DNA of 64,000 nucleotides from UBA1794 sp031552405 (GTDB lineage Bacteria > Bacteroidota > Bacteroidia > Bacteroidales > Bacteroidaceae). The DNA is taken from assembly GCA_031552405.1 (NCBI GenBank), contig JAVBMN010000018.1, positions 1-64,000 of the forward strand, in the 5' to 3' direction. A program made the translations under genes and the position numbers. The notes beneath the pieces were generated by a model. That model was not told the origin of the DNA. It saw only the letters and a list, made by a program, of their open reading frames with translations, and did not search any database. Positions 49,977-59,199 of the stretch are shown here, piece after piece (within the stretch, counting starts at the first letter, position 1; each line of letters begins with the position of its first letter).

Positions 49977-52900
49977 CTACTTCAAAATCTTTTCAGAACT
50001 ACCATCTTTATACTTCACGATATTGACTCCTTCCTGAAGTGCTGGAATACGAATACCATTTATATCATAAATTGCAGCGGGTTCTAAGCTGTCATCCTCA
50101 GATGGAGCTGAGATACTTGTAACCCCACCTATTGATTTCACTACTGCTTTCTCCAGTTTGATATAATCGAAGAAGAGGAAGGGATTTGTACTGGATGTGC
50201 TGCCGGCAGCCACGTATCCGAGTGATAGGGTTACACTCGACTGCGTGTCAAGTGTAAATTCTTCCATCATCTTGGTGTGCCAGGAACCGGTAGAAAGAGG
50301 TGAAAGAGCGTCATAGACTGCTGCTTTGGTGCCAATCTTATATCCACATCTGCTCGTAAATGAGGCCGTAGGATTCTCTGCGTTATAGACTGCATAAGAG
50401 AGACGGTAACTGCCCGCAGGCAGAGTAACCGTTTGGGTGTAGCAATTTTCACCACTCCATCCCTGATTGATACTCAGTACACCACCTGCAGCCTTTCCGT
50501 CTGCATTTAAAGTGGGTACTGCTTGGCCATTGAGTGTTCGTCCTGAACCAACCTTCATGACTCCTGCACATCCCCAACCGGCAAGAGTTGCTATCTTCCA
50601 GGATGTTACGTTTTTATTATTGGCAGCTGAACTAGTTGCGATATTTGCAGTGAGGAAATCGGCCTCAATATCGAATTTGCTATTCTTGATAATATCGTCC
50701 TCCACATCCATCCACACAATCTCCTTGCCACCATCGCCTACATTACTTAGGTCGGCCTCTTCTATTTTTACATAGTCGAAGAAGAGATAAGGATTTGAAG
50801 TCGACAAGCTGTTAGCAGCTATGAATCCGAGTGATAAGGTTACTTCTGTTTCTTTGAGGAGTGTAAATGCACTCAGTGTAGAGATACGCCACGTGCCAGT
50901 TGCGAGCGATGTGATATTATCGTATACAGCTGCCTGAGATCCAACTTTGTAGCCGCACAAATTCACAAATGAGCCCGCGTTTGCCACATTATATACAGCG
51001 TATGAAAAACGATAGGTTCCAGCAGGAAGGGTAACCTTCTGGGTATAATAGTTCTCTCCCGACCACCCCTGACTGATGCCAAGAGCACCGCCGGATGCAT
51101 TTCCTTCCGCATCTTTATTTGGAGGGGTCTTACCATTGAGTGTATAAGAAGAGCCTATTTTGAATACGGCACTCGAACCGAGGTCACTCGTACAAGTCGT
51201 AGTCCATCCTGTCGCTTTCTTGTGATTGGCTGTTGTGGCTCCGTTTACAACACTGGCAGTCTGAAAATCACTACTGGTATCAAAATTAGGGTTGGTTACA
51301 TAGGCACTTGTGACATCATTCCATACTGCTTCTTGGGAAATGACGAGATTTGTGGCTGTATTCGAGTACTTCGGAGTCTTGTTGCCTATTGGATAAACGG
51401 CGATGCAATAAATGTTTGTTCCGTTTTGGGGAGTGTCGACAAAGGAATAACTTGCTCCAAACTTCGAATTCACATCCTTCAAAGGAATCGAAGCCACATA
51501 TTCGTATTGCGTGGAACCGGAACGCTTGCACATAACAGCCATGGAGTCGAGCATATCACCGTTTGAATCAATCCAGTTCAGTTGAACCGTATTTGACTCG
51601 GTATCTAACTTGGCAGTCAGATTAGATGAAGCAGTGTATACCACTGTAGGGATTTTCTGTATCGAAGCATCGTAGCCTAACCCATCGTCCATCTTCGCAT
51701 AATATTCGCCAAGGAGCGATACGCTTCCATTACGATCGAGCTTGGAGCAGTCCGCCTCCGAATTCCAGTAGGCATAGCGCTCTACGTATTTCGAGGCGTT
51801 GAGTGTTTTTAGAACAGGCACCGTACCGTTATAGCAAGCCTGCTGATTGGCTACTGAGTATGAGTTCTTTCCGTCGGGAGCAACCGAGAAGATTCCACTA
51901 CCACCGCTCCAACTTGCCCCCCATACCCATTCGGAGATCCAGATGGGACGGCTCCCATATTCTGTGTAGTAACTTTGCATTTTGTCAAATTTATCAGCCC
52001 AATAACAGTGCAGGTCGAGGATGTCACATCGCCATCCGCGTGCATCTACCGCATCAATAAAGGCGCGGAGGTGAGACATACTGCCGTCGTGAGATGACTC
52101 AGAACATAAACGCAAGCCTGTGCGCATCAGGTTTTGCCAGTGGTCCAGCACCACCTCAACCGATTGAGGCGTGGGGTCATCGGGGTTACCCGGTTCGTTA
52201 TTCGTCTTTAAGTGGCAGGAATAATTAACCTGACCACATTCAACCGATGTAGGCCAATCTTCATGGATGTGATGAGGTACACACTCATAATCAGGAAACC
52301 TGCTTTCGCCGTTGGAAAAGGCATAACACCATGAAACGTCAAGTCTGCCCAGCAGTCCGGATTCAGTGGTATTAGCCACTCCGCCCTTATGGGCATTCAC
52401 CCATTTGAAGATTCGGTAACTTGACACGCGACCCGCCATGTTAGCGGGAAGATTTACCTCAAGGTCTTCCTGGTCGGCAATGAAACAACGGCTATAGCCC
52501 CAACCGGCCACTCCGAGCGCAAAAGTGACCATATATCCTCGCTTTAATTTAAAAGAATGAATCTGATTGTTCAGATTCGCACTTGTGAGCGATTTCATGT
52601 ATCCACCCGTTTCTCCTTCCGAGTAGTCACTACATGCGGTTCCTCCAAAATTCTTCTCCGTATAACAGGTCAGCGGTTGAATACTGCTTTTATAGGGGAA
52701 GATGATGGCGCCACGGTCATACATTTTGACCTGACAGTTCGTGTTATTCACAGCCTTCTCGCCATTGATGTAGATGTATTTCAGCCAGGTGGAAATCACC
52801 TTGCTTGGCTTGATTTTCTTAATGATGACCACGGCATGCTCCGTGTTCACGATGTCCACGCTACCTGCCACGGTGAATGGTGTCTCATCCGTGATGATGT

Positions 52901-53030
52901 AGTCCGTGTTCGTAGTGACTGAAACTGATTCGATTACTTGACTGACGGTTGTTTTCGTGTTCGCTGCAAAGGCACTTATTGAAAGTACCATACAGATGAC
53001 TAGTGTTAAAAAAGTACTTTTTTTTCTCAT
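49977..53030 (-). CDS. Secreted GH128-like glycanase, copy 2
   Basis: A 1017-residue paralogue of the preceding enzyme with the same order of parts: signal peptide, N-terminal beta domain, GH128-like core with Glu279 (NNEPGN) and Glu367 (WISEW), fibronectin-like domain, two tandem carbohydrate-binding-type domains and the C-terminal tail AIYDINGIRIPALQEGVNIV. The N-terminal 200 residues are almost identical between copies, whereas the region around 215-275 differs (VSWCYAFSNGESRFPDYE here), near the likely substrate cleft. The two may therefore prefer different glucans. A terminator separates them, so they are expressed separately. Confidence 0.8.
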   Translation of the reverse strand: MRKKSTFLTLVICMVLSISAFAANTKTTVSQVIESVSVTTNTDYIITDETPFTVAGSVDIVNTEHAVVIIKKIKPSKVISTWLKYIYINGEKAVNNTNCQVKMYDRGAIIFPYKSSIQPLTCYTEKNFGGTACSDYSEGETGGYMKSLTSANLNNQIHSFKLKRGYMVTFALGVAGWGYSRCFIADQEDLEVNLPANMAGRVSSYRIFKWVNAHKGGVANTTESGLLGRLDVSWCYAFSNGESRFPDYECVPHHIHEDWPTSVECGQVNYSCHLKTNNEPGNPDDPTPQSVEVVLDHWQNLMRTGLRLCSESSHDGSMSHLRAFIDAVDARGWRCDILDLHCYWADKFDKMQSYYTEYGSRPIWISEWVWGASWSGGSGIFSVAPDGKNSYSVANQQACYNGTVPVLKTLNASKYVERYAYWNSEADCSKLDRNGSVSLLGEYYAKMDDGLGYDASIQKIPTVVYTASSNLTAKLDTESNTVQLNWIDSNGDMLDSMAVMCKRSGSTQYEYVASIPLKDVNSKFGASYSFVDTPQNGTNIYCIAVYPIGNKTPKYSNTATNLVISQEAVWNDVTSAYVTNPNFDTSSDFQTASVVNGATTANHKKATGWTTTCTSDLGSSAVFKIGSSYTLNGKTPPNKDAEGNASGGALGISQGWSGENYYTQKVTLPAGTYRFSYAVYNVANAGSFVNLCGYKVGSQAAVYDNITSLATGTWRISTLSAFTLLKETEVTLSLGFIAANSLSTSNPYLFFDYVKIEEADLSNVGDGGKEIVWMDVEDDIIKNSKFDIEADFLTANIATSSAANNKNVTSWKIATLAGWGCAGVMKVGSGRTLNGQAVPTLNADGKAAGGVLSINQGWSGENCYTQTVTLPAGSYRLSYAVYNAENPTASFTSRCGYKIGTKAAVYDALSPLSTGSWHTKMMEEFTLDTQSSVTLSLGYVAAGSTSSTNPFLFFDYIKLEKAVVKSIGGVTSISAPSEDDSLEPAAIYDINGIRIPALQEGVNIVKYKDGSSEKILK

Positions 53031-53210
53031 GATGATTTAGTTAAAATTATTGTAGTTAATAGATGCAAAAACGTTTTTCTGGATGCCTACGGATACTTGG
53101 CTTGTATTGTTATTTCCATTCATATGTTTACCGGTTAGTTTGGGGCAAATTCATCGACAGTAATTTCATTACCTTTACGGTAAAAATGACTTTGTTGCAA
53201 AAGTTACAAT

Positions 53211-53308
53211 AAATCCGGTCAAAGATAAGTGTAAAATTTGGAATTGGAAAACATATAGTTCAAGTTTAATAAAATGAGGGAGTTTAAGTTTGCTTATAGA
53301 ACCCAAAT
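53211..53308. repeat. Duplicated upstream segment, copy B
   Basis: The partner of 49771-49868, upstream of GH128-like copy 2. The copies differ by scattered substitutions, while sequence between this segment and the start codon has several indels. The 377-bp gap also holds the terminator of the lyase-like gene. Confidence 0.85.
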
Positions 53309-53327
53309 TCATCTTTAGATTATATAT

Positions 53328-53366
53328 ATGTAGAGGCTGTCTCAAATTTTGAGACAGCCTCTACAT
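53328..53366 (-). terminator. Hairpin after the lyase-like gene
   Basis: A perfect 19-bp inverted repeat (53328-53346 with 53348-53366) around CAAATTTTG. It lies 42 bp after the stop codon. The T-run is weak (ATATATATAATC). Confidence 0.7.
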
Positions 53367-53407
53367 AATACACCTTTGGATAATTTGCAAAGGCGTTCTG
53401 ATTCGGA

Positions 53408-56400
53408 TTAGTTTTTGATGATTTTAATTGTATTCTTTTGCCCGTCCAGGGTTAATACCCCGTAATACACTCCCTTCGGAAGTTCGTCCACGCCAATAAT
53501 GGTTTCTCCAGCGGCGCACGAAGCAGTTTTTACAATGTTTCCATCGGCGGAATACATGATAAGCCGGGCCTTTGAGATGATGTTTCCACTTAGGTATACA
53601 ATCAGGTAATCCTGTATCGGATTCGGATATACGTGTACATTCTCCGGAAGTTCATCTTGCAGATCTACCGCATCTGTTACGGCTCTATACCACTCATTTT
53701 GAAGGCTTATAGAGTTTACAGACACAATTTCAAACGGATAGCCGTTCAGTGTAGTACCACTCTTCCCAGTCAGCGTGCCGTTGCTGTTGATGCTCCAATA
53801 GTCCGTGCCGGAACTTCCGCCATTCCGGATGGCATACAGATCCCCGTCTTCCACTCCATACAATGTGTAGCTGTTCCAGGCTGTGTAATACGGATTTGTG
53901 CTGAACACTCCGTGTTCATTCAGAAAGCGGCTGTCAAGGTTAGACACGATTTTATACCGCGCACCGTCCTTGGTAATGGTCCATACTTGCGAAGCCGGCT
54001 CTTCAACCGACTGACCCTGGAATAGGGGAATAAGTGTCAAAGCATTATTCGTGAGATATTTTCCGTTGGAGGCATTCTTAATATAGTATTCGCCATTTGC
54101 AAACGGTTTATTTGCCACAGCCATATACACATGAAAATCTTGCGTGTAGGATTCATTCTTATAGGTGTATGTCACAGTATAATGCCCTGTGCTTTGGATA
54201 TTGGCGAGTTGCAGGTTCCGGGTGACAGCGCCATTGCTCCATGACCAGGAGCCGCTTTCTTTTCCGGAAGGAACAAGAGGCATCAGCTCAACTGACTGGC
54301 CGGCATTTACCACCACACTCTGCATCTTTTGCACTGCACCACCATCTACTGATAGTGAAGGGGCCAGGAGGCTTACGCAGATATGGAAATTCTGCTGTGT
54401 TTTCCGTCCGCCCTGGCTGGTGTAGATTACCGAATAGGTACGGCTGCTGTGAATGTTTAAAACGTCAATACTGGAAGTGGTGGCTCCGTTATTCCAGAGA
54501 TAAACGCCCCAACCGCTCTTGTTCCAGGAGGCCAGCGTCACGGTGTCTCCGGTCATCACTGTAATGAGGGTATCGTTCACAGCCACTCCCTTATGGGTGA
54601 TAGCCGGGGTAAGCTGATCTGGACGGCAATCGCCATTCACAGCTATACTATAAAGCTGAGTGCTCTTCACTCCGTTCTGGTTGATATAAGTCACGCGGTA
54701 CATGCCGCTTTGGTTTGCAGTAATTTGCAATTCTTTGGTGGTGGCTCCTGTATCCCAGTTCCAGTTACCGGTATCTGTCACTCCGGTTGGCAAGGTAGGT
54801 ACAAAACGAATGGTACTTCCTGCCGGGACAGTAGTTGTCAGGTTGGTAGTGGGTGTATTGACTATACCACCCAGTTCACTTTGGTTGTAGGTCACCCCGT
54901 TGTACACCAAGGTAGGTATGATTAGTGTCGGAGCCTGACTGGCAGTGACCGCCGGACGGGTAGACATCAGCGTGGAGAATCCCAGATGGTCAAATCCGCC
55001 GCTCGTTTGCCCGTAGTTTCCGCCTCCGGCATCGATGCTCTCCATTGATTTCATGGTGTGCGAATAAGGCATGCTCACGCCCTTCACCCCCTCGTAATGC
55101 CCAATAGCCCGGTCCCAATACGGACGGAATGCATAACGGCCGCCGTCATTGTTGGCATACATCTTCCAGGAATTATGCCATGCGGTGCGTACATCGTGGT
55201 ACCAGTATTCCGTCCAGGGAAGATTATCCTCGCCGGAATTGTAGGCTGCCACGTATTCAATGCCTGCGGCCAGGCGGTTGTCCATCAATGAGAAAAGGTC
55301 GTCTCCCTGGCTCCATCCCACCTGACAGATGTCAATGGCCAGCCCCAGTGCCATCAGTGCATGTCCCTGGTCGCGCCCGGATTCCTGCATCTGGCCAAGG
55401 TAGCCGTATGGTCCCCGCGCATCTGTATGCACAGCGGGTACTAGGTTGCCTATAAATTCGGTGAGTCCGTTGTTATCGAGAGGCGGCGTCCGGTTATCCA
55501 CGAAATTGCCCACTTGGTCGTGCTTGTAGAAAGAGGCTCCCTGATTATAGATGAACACATCATCGCACAGTACTCCAATGCTCATTACGGCCAAAGCATT
55601 GCAAAGTCCCCAGTTGGACCAGTAGTGTCCTGGTGTACCCTGCGGCCAAGTCTCATGGCGGCGGCGAAGGAAGTCAATGCACCTGGGATACCACAGATAG
55701 AGCATCCATTCCTGGAATTTTTTGAAATCGGCAGCATTCCATCCTGCATAGTCACGCATCAGCTCGGCGGCGTTGGCAAATTCATAACCGTAGAGTCCAC
55801 TGGCCAAAGACTGGTTGGTGTCACCGGTCACCGTTTTACAGGTAGTAGCCCAGGAATTCAAGATCAGGATGGCCCGTTCGGCATGTGCATTGTCTCCGCT
55901 GATCTTCCAACGAAGGGCATTCTGATAAGCCATTGCAGCGCCGCGGGCGGCATTGATATAGTTTTCTCCGCTGCCTCCGCGCACAATGGTTTCCACCGGG
56001 TAGGTGGTTACATTAGACTGGGAATATGCATTAGCTTTTAATCTTTCATACGCTGCCACCGCAGTGGAATCATTGGCCAACAAGAGGGCTTTTACACGGT
56101 TAAAATCCTCTTGAGTGTGCAAAGCACCAGGATGCTTGAATCCTTTTGCAATATCATAAATCAGAGGCGAGGGGGTTCCGGTGCTCATCCCTTCTTTTGT
56201 CTGGAATGAATTATAAGCTGCTATCAGTGCGGCCACAGCATCGTCTATCAGGAATTGCGAGGCCTTATTTGCATCTACCATATCTTGTGCAATGCCGATG
56301 GCATCCTTGAATTCTTCAACAACCACTGGGGGATAGTTTTGTACTACCGCCGGGGTGAGCAGGGTATTGTATTGCGTAATATAAGTGTTCAGTTGGGAGA

Positions 56401-57274
56401 AATCACCCACAGTACCGTATTTGTATTCATAGTCCAGATCATCAAGCATTGCAGCCCACTCCGCAATATTATCATTACTTACCGCCTCGGTATAATAACG
56501 AAAATCGTATACCAATGTATTTTTCAGGTAATTATCACCATTAAACGGAGCACGCCCTATCCAGTTGCAGGACGGGGCAGTGGTGAATGTGCTGCTTGGA
56601 ACCGGTATTGCTGTATTTGTACCCACAAGAATGCCGTTGAGGTATAATTCCCCGGTGGCTCCTGTCTGCCGGTACACAATGTGAGCCCAGGTATCCTTGG
56701 CAGCAGCTCCTCCTATCTGAACCGCTTTTTCGTTATTGTACCCTCCGGTAGAGAGCGCAAAACGCTGGGCATTCAACCGGTATGCATGGTAAATACCACT
56801 TGTGGCACTATTCGCAGCCAATGTAGAGAAAGCCCACAGAAAGAAACCGTTACCACTGAGTGACGCATCTTTATCTACGCGATAGTATACAGCGACGGTG
56901 TGGTCACCTGATGAAGAAAGCACATTTCCTGCCGTAACGCCCATGTCCAGGTAGGCTGTACCGTTACCCAGGTTGAGCACGTTATACTTGCCCATCTCAA
57001 GAATAGATGCATTGTTCATCAGAGTTGCATTATAACCGGATCCGGAGGCATCAGCTACCGTATTATTGGTTACATTGGCAAAGTTGTAATGGATTTTCAG
57101 ACTAGCCAGGCTAATTTCAGTAAGAGACCGCTTATTGCTCTGTATTACAGATGCTTGTTTCCCGTTCTGAGAAGCGCTTTGGCCGGGAACATACACTTTC
57201 GCCCAAAGCGAAGGGATCACACATAATAAGGCCATCAAGGAAAGCCTCGCAATGAATCGTTTTCGTTTCATCAT
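53408..57274 (-). CDS. Secreted LamG/alginate-lyase-like multidomain protein
   Basis: A 1288-residue exported protein. After the signal peptide comes a LamG-like jelly roll (about 60-250; HTVAVYYRVDKD, GELYLNGILVG), a helical linker (about 285-360), and an (alpha/alpha) toroid like alginate lyase (about 375-790; GHYWSNWGLCNALAVM and QMQESGRDQGHALMALG). Three Ig-like repeats (about 800-1070), a ricin-like region (YYIKNASNGKYLTNN onward) and a type IX sorting-like C terminus (VHVYPNPIQDYLIVY, then LPKGVYYGVL) follow. It probably cleaves an acidic polysaccharide. It may act with the GH128-like pair downstream. ATG at 57271 is an alternative start. Confidence 0.8.
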   Translation of the reverse strand: MMKRKRFIARLSLMALLCVIPSLWAKVYVPGQSASQNGKQASVIQSNKRSLTEISLASLKIHYNFANVTNNTVADASGSGYNATLMNNASILEMGKYNVLNLGNGTAYLDMGVTAGNVLSSSGDHTVAVYYRVDKDASLSGNGFFLWAFSTLAANSATSGIYHAYRLNAQRFALSTGGYNNEKAVQIGGAAAKDTWAHIVYRQTGATGELYLNGILVGTNTAIPVPSSTFTTAPSCNWIGRAPFNGDNYLKNTLVYDFRYYTEAVSNDNIAEWAAMLDDLDYEYKYGTVGDFSQLNTYITQYNTLLTPAVVQNYPPVVVEEFKDAIGIAQDMVDANKASQFLIDDAVAALIAAYNSFQTKEGMSTGTPSPLIYDIAKGFKHPGALHTQEDFNRVKALLLANDSTAVAAYERLKANAYSQSNVTTYPVETIVRGGSGENYINAARGAAMAYQNALRWKISGDNAHAERAILILNSWATTCKTVTGDTNQSLASGLYGYEFANAAELMRDYAGWNAADFKKFQEWMLYLWYPRCIDFLRRRHETWPQGTPGHYWSNWGLCNALAVMSIGVLCDDVFIYNQGASFYKHDQVGNFVDNRTPPLDNNGLTEFIGNLVPAVHTDARGPYGYLGQMQESGRDQGHALMALGLAIDICQVGWSQGDDLFSLMDNRLAAGIEYVAAYNSGEDNLPWTEYWYHDVRTAWHNSWKMYANNDGGRYAFRPYWDRAIGHYEGVKGVSMPYSHTMKSMESIDAGGGNYGQTSGGFDHLGFSTLMSTRPAVTASQAPTLIIPTLVYNGVTYNQSELGGIVNTPTTNLTTTVPAGSTIRFVPTLPTGVTDTGNWNWDTGATTKELQITANQSGMYRVTYINQNGVKSTQLYSIAVNGDCRPDQLTPAITHKGVAVNDTLITVMTGDTVTLASWNKSGWGVYLWNNGATTSSIDVLNIHSSRTYSVIYTSQGGRKTQQNFHICVSLLAPSLSVDGGAVQKMQSVVVNAGQSVELMPLVPSGKESGSWSWSNGAVTRNLQLANIQSTGHYTVTYTYKNESYTQDFHVYMAVANKPFANGEYYIKNASNGKYLTNNALTLIPLFQGQSVEEPASQVWTITKDGARYKIVSNLDSRFLNEHGVFSTNPYYTAWNSYTLYGVEDGDLYAIRNGGSSGTDYWSINSNGTLTGKSGTTLNGYPFEIVSVNSISLQNEWYRAVTDAVDLQDELPENVHVYPNPIQDYLIVYLSGNIISKARLIMYSADGNIVKTASCAAGETIIGVDELPKGVYYGVLTLDGQKNTIKIIKN

Positions 57275-57345
57275 GATAGTTAAATTAAGATTGTTTAATG
57301 TTGATTATTATTCTATCCCCGTTCTTTTCCAGAAAAGGGAATGCG

Positions 57346-57353
57346 CAAATGTA
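57346..57353 (-). promoter_or_regulatory. -7 box of the lyase-like gene
   Basis: TACATTTG on the minus strand, 71 bp before the start codon. It fits the consensus; no -33 box is evident. Confidence 0.5.
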
Positions 57354-57425
57354 GAGAGATTTATATTCGGGAGATACTTTTTAAAGTTAAAAGTTTCTGT
57401 TTATCAGAAGTGTAGGTGAAGATTT

Positions 57426-57459
57426 CAACATTTGCACCACTTGGTTGCAACATTTGCAC
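57426..57459. promoter_or_regulatory. Direct repeat upstream of the lyase-like gene
   Basis: CAACATTTGCAC occurs at 57426-57437 and 57448-57459, exactly 22 bp apart, about 75-105 bp upstream of the -7 box. Two equal sites two helical turns apart suggest an activator site, as for hybrid two-component or AraC regulators. The rest of this 365-bp gap holds only the gdhA terminator. Confidence 0.45.
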
Positions 57460-57562
57460 ACCTTTTTACTTTTGTTCGGATATTGAAAGAGGTTTTACTA
57501 CTTCCTCTCCTCTCACTAGATGACCACAGGGGCTGTGTGACAATCCCTTTCTTGGGAAAATA

Positions 57563-57597
57563 AAAACTGCGGAAGGGGGTGCCCCAACCGCAGTTTT
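57563..57597 (-). terminator. Terminator of gdhA
   Basis: A 10-bp stem AAAACTGCGG (57563-57572) with CCGCAGTTTT (57588-57597). On the minus strand it ends in TTTTTATTTT. Confidence 0.85.
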
Positions 57598-57639
57598 GTG
57601 TGCCAGTTTGTTTCTGACTTTTAGGATTCGAGGTATGCT

Positions 57640-58977
57640 TTATACAACCCCCTGTGCAATCATTGCTCTGGCCACTTTCATGAAACCGGCAATGTTTGCA
57701 CCTTTTACATAGTTGATATAGCCGTCTTTTTGCTTACCATGGATCACACACTGGTTGTGGATGTTGTTCATGATCTGCAATAATTTGGCATCTACTTCTT
57801 CTTCACTCCACTGGATATGCATAGCATTTTGCGTCATTTCCAGACCGGAGGTGGCTACACCACCTGCATTTACAGCCTTACCGGGAGCGAACAGCACCTT
57901 GTTCTCGATGAACAGATCCACAGCTTCGGCGGTACATCCCATGTTGGAGATTTCGGCTACACACATCGTGTTATTGGCTATCAGTGCCTTGGCGTCCTCT
58001 TCACCCAGCTCGTTCTGTGTAGCGCAGGGAAGGGCGATGTCTACTTTCTGCTCCCAGGGTCTCTTACCGGGGAAGAACTCAGCGGAGCTGTATTTCTGAG
58101 CGTAAGGAGCTACGATATCTTCTCCTGAAGCGCGGAGTTCCAACATGAAGTTGATCTTTTCGCCGCTAATGCCTTCCGGATCATAAATGTAACCGTCAGG
58201 TCCGGAAATGGTAACTACTTTACCACCTAGTTCGGTGGCTTTGATTACCGCACCCCATGCTACATTACCGAAACCAGACACGGCAATGGTCTTTCCCTTA
58301 ATGTCTTTTCCTTGGTTCTTCAGCATCTGATCTACGAAATAAAGACCTCCAAAACCGGTAGCTTCCGGACGGATCAGTGAGCCTCCGTATTCCAGACCTT
58401 TACCGGTAAATGTACCTGTGTTTTCCAAAGCCAGCTTACGATACATACCATAAATATAGCCAATCTCACGCGCACCTACACCAATGTCGCCCGCAGGTAC
58501 GTCGGTGTCTGGCCCAATGTGGCGCCATAGTTCCAGCATAAAGGCTTGGCAGAAACGCATCACTTCGCTGCTTGATTTGCCTTTCAGGTTAAAATCGGAT
58601 CCTCCCTTGGCGCCTCCCATTGGAAGGGTAGTCAACGCATTCTTGAATGTTTGTTCAAATCCCAAGAATTTTAGAATAGAAAGGTTTACTGAAGCGTGGA
58701 AACGTAATCCTCCTTTGTATGGGCCAATTGCATTGTTGAATTGTACGCGATAGCCTAGGTTGATCTGCACATCGCCTTTGTCGTCCATCCAAGACACTTT
58801 GAAAGTAAAGATACGATCAGGCTCCACCAGTCGTTCGATGACTTTCATCTTTTCAAATTCCGGATGTTCGTTATATACCTCTTCAATGGATAATAGTACT
58901 TCTTTTACAGCCTGTAGATATTCCTTTTCTCCAGGATGTCTTGCTTCGAGAGTTTGAAGAATTTCTTCTGTTTTCAT
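57640..58977 (-). CDS. gdhA: Glutamate dehydrogenase, hexameric
   Basis: A 445-residue enzyme of the small hexameric family, which interconverts 2-oxoglutarate plus ammonium and glutamate; members of this length usually use NADPH. The catalytic lysine lies in LPMGGAKGGSDF. VPAGDIGVGAREIGY supplies the next active-site residues. The Rossmann fold begins GKTIAVSGFGNVAWG. PGKAVNAGGVATSGLEM near the C terminus is characteristic. In Bacteroides this enzyme is a main route for ammonium assimilation. It is monocistronic, with its own -7 box and terminator, and is divergent from the receiver/ATP-grasp gene. Confidence 0.97.
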   Translation of the reverse strand: MKTEEILQTLEARHPGEKEYLQAVKEVLLSIEEVYNEHPEFEKMKVIERLVEPDRIFTFKVSWMDDKGDVQINLGYRVQFNNAIGPYKGGLRFHASVNLSILKFLGFEQTFKNALTTLPMGGAKGGSDFNLKGKSSSEVMRFCQAFMLELWRHIGPDTDVPAGDIGVGAREIGYIYGMYRKLALENTGTFTGKGLEYGGSLIRPEATGFGGLYFVDQMLKNQGKDIKGKTIAVSGFGNVAWGAVIKATELGGKVVTISGPDGYIYDPEGISGEKINFMLELRASGEDIVAPYAQKYSSAEFFPGKRPWEQKVDIALPCATQNELGEEDAKALIANNTMCVAEISNMGCTAEAVDLFIENKVLFAPGKAVNAGGVATSGLEMTQNAMHIQWSEEEVDAKLLQIMNNIHNQCVIHGKQKDGYINYVKGANIAGFMKVARAMIAQGVV

Positions 58978-59015
58978 GGTTTTAATAAGAGTTTAAATTT
59001 ATGTCTAAGAAAATG

Positions 59016-59023
59016 CAAACATA
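59016..59023 (-). promoter_or_regulatory. -7 box of gdhA
   Basis: TATGTTTG on the minus strand, 38 bp before the start codon. Confidence 0.6.
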
Positions 59024-59174
59024 CAAACAGTTTTTAATTTTTCCGCGAAAAAAGTTCAATAAATTACATGTCAGCCCTTTTTTTATCTTCTCGCAAAGTG
59101 AGTGCTATTCTCATTTACAAGCGTATAGAGTGAAAATTTAACAGCAAAAAAAGAATGCTGAAATGATTTTTTTC

Positions 59175-59182
59175 TAATTTTG
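59175..59182 (+). promoter_or_regulatory. -7 box of the receiver/ATP-grasp operon
   Basis: TAATTTTG, 17 bp before the start codon, gives a very short leader. Confidence 0.55.
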
Positions 59183-59199
59183 CGTCTTTCATATATACC

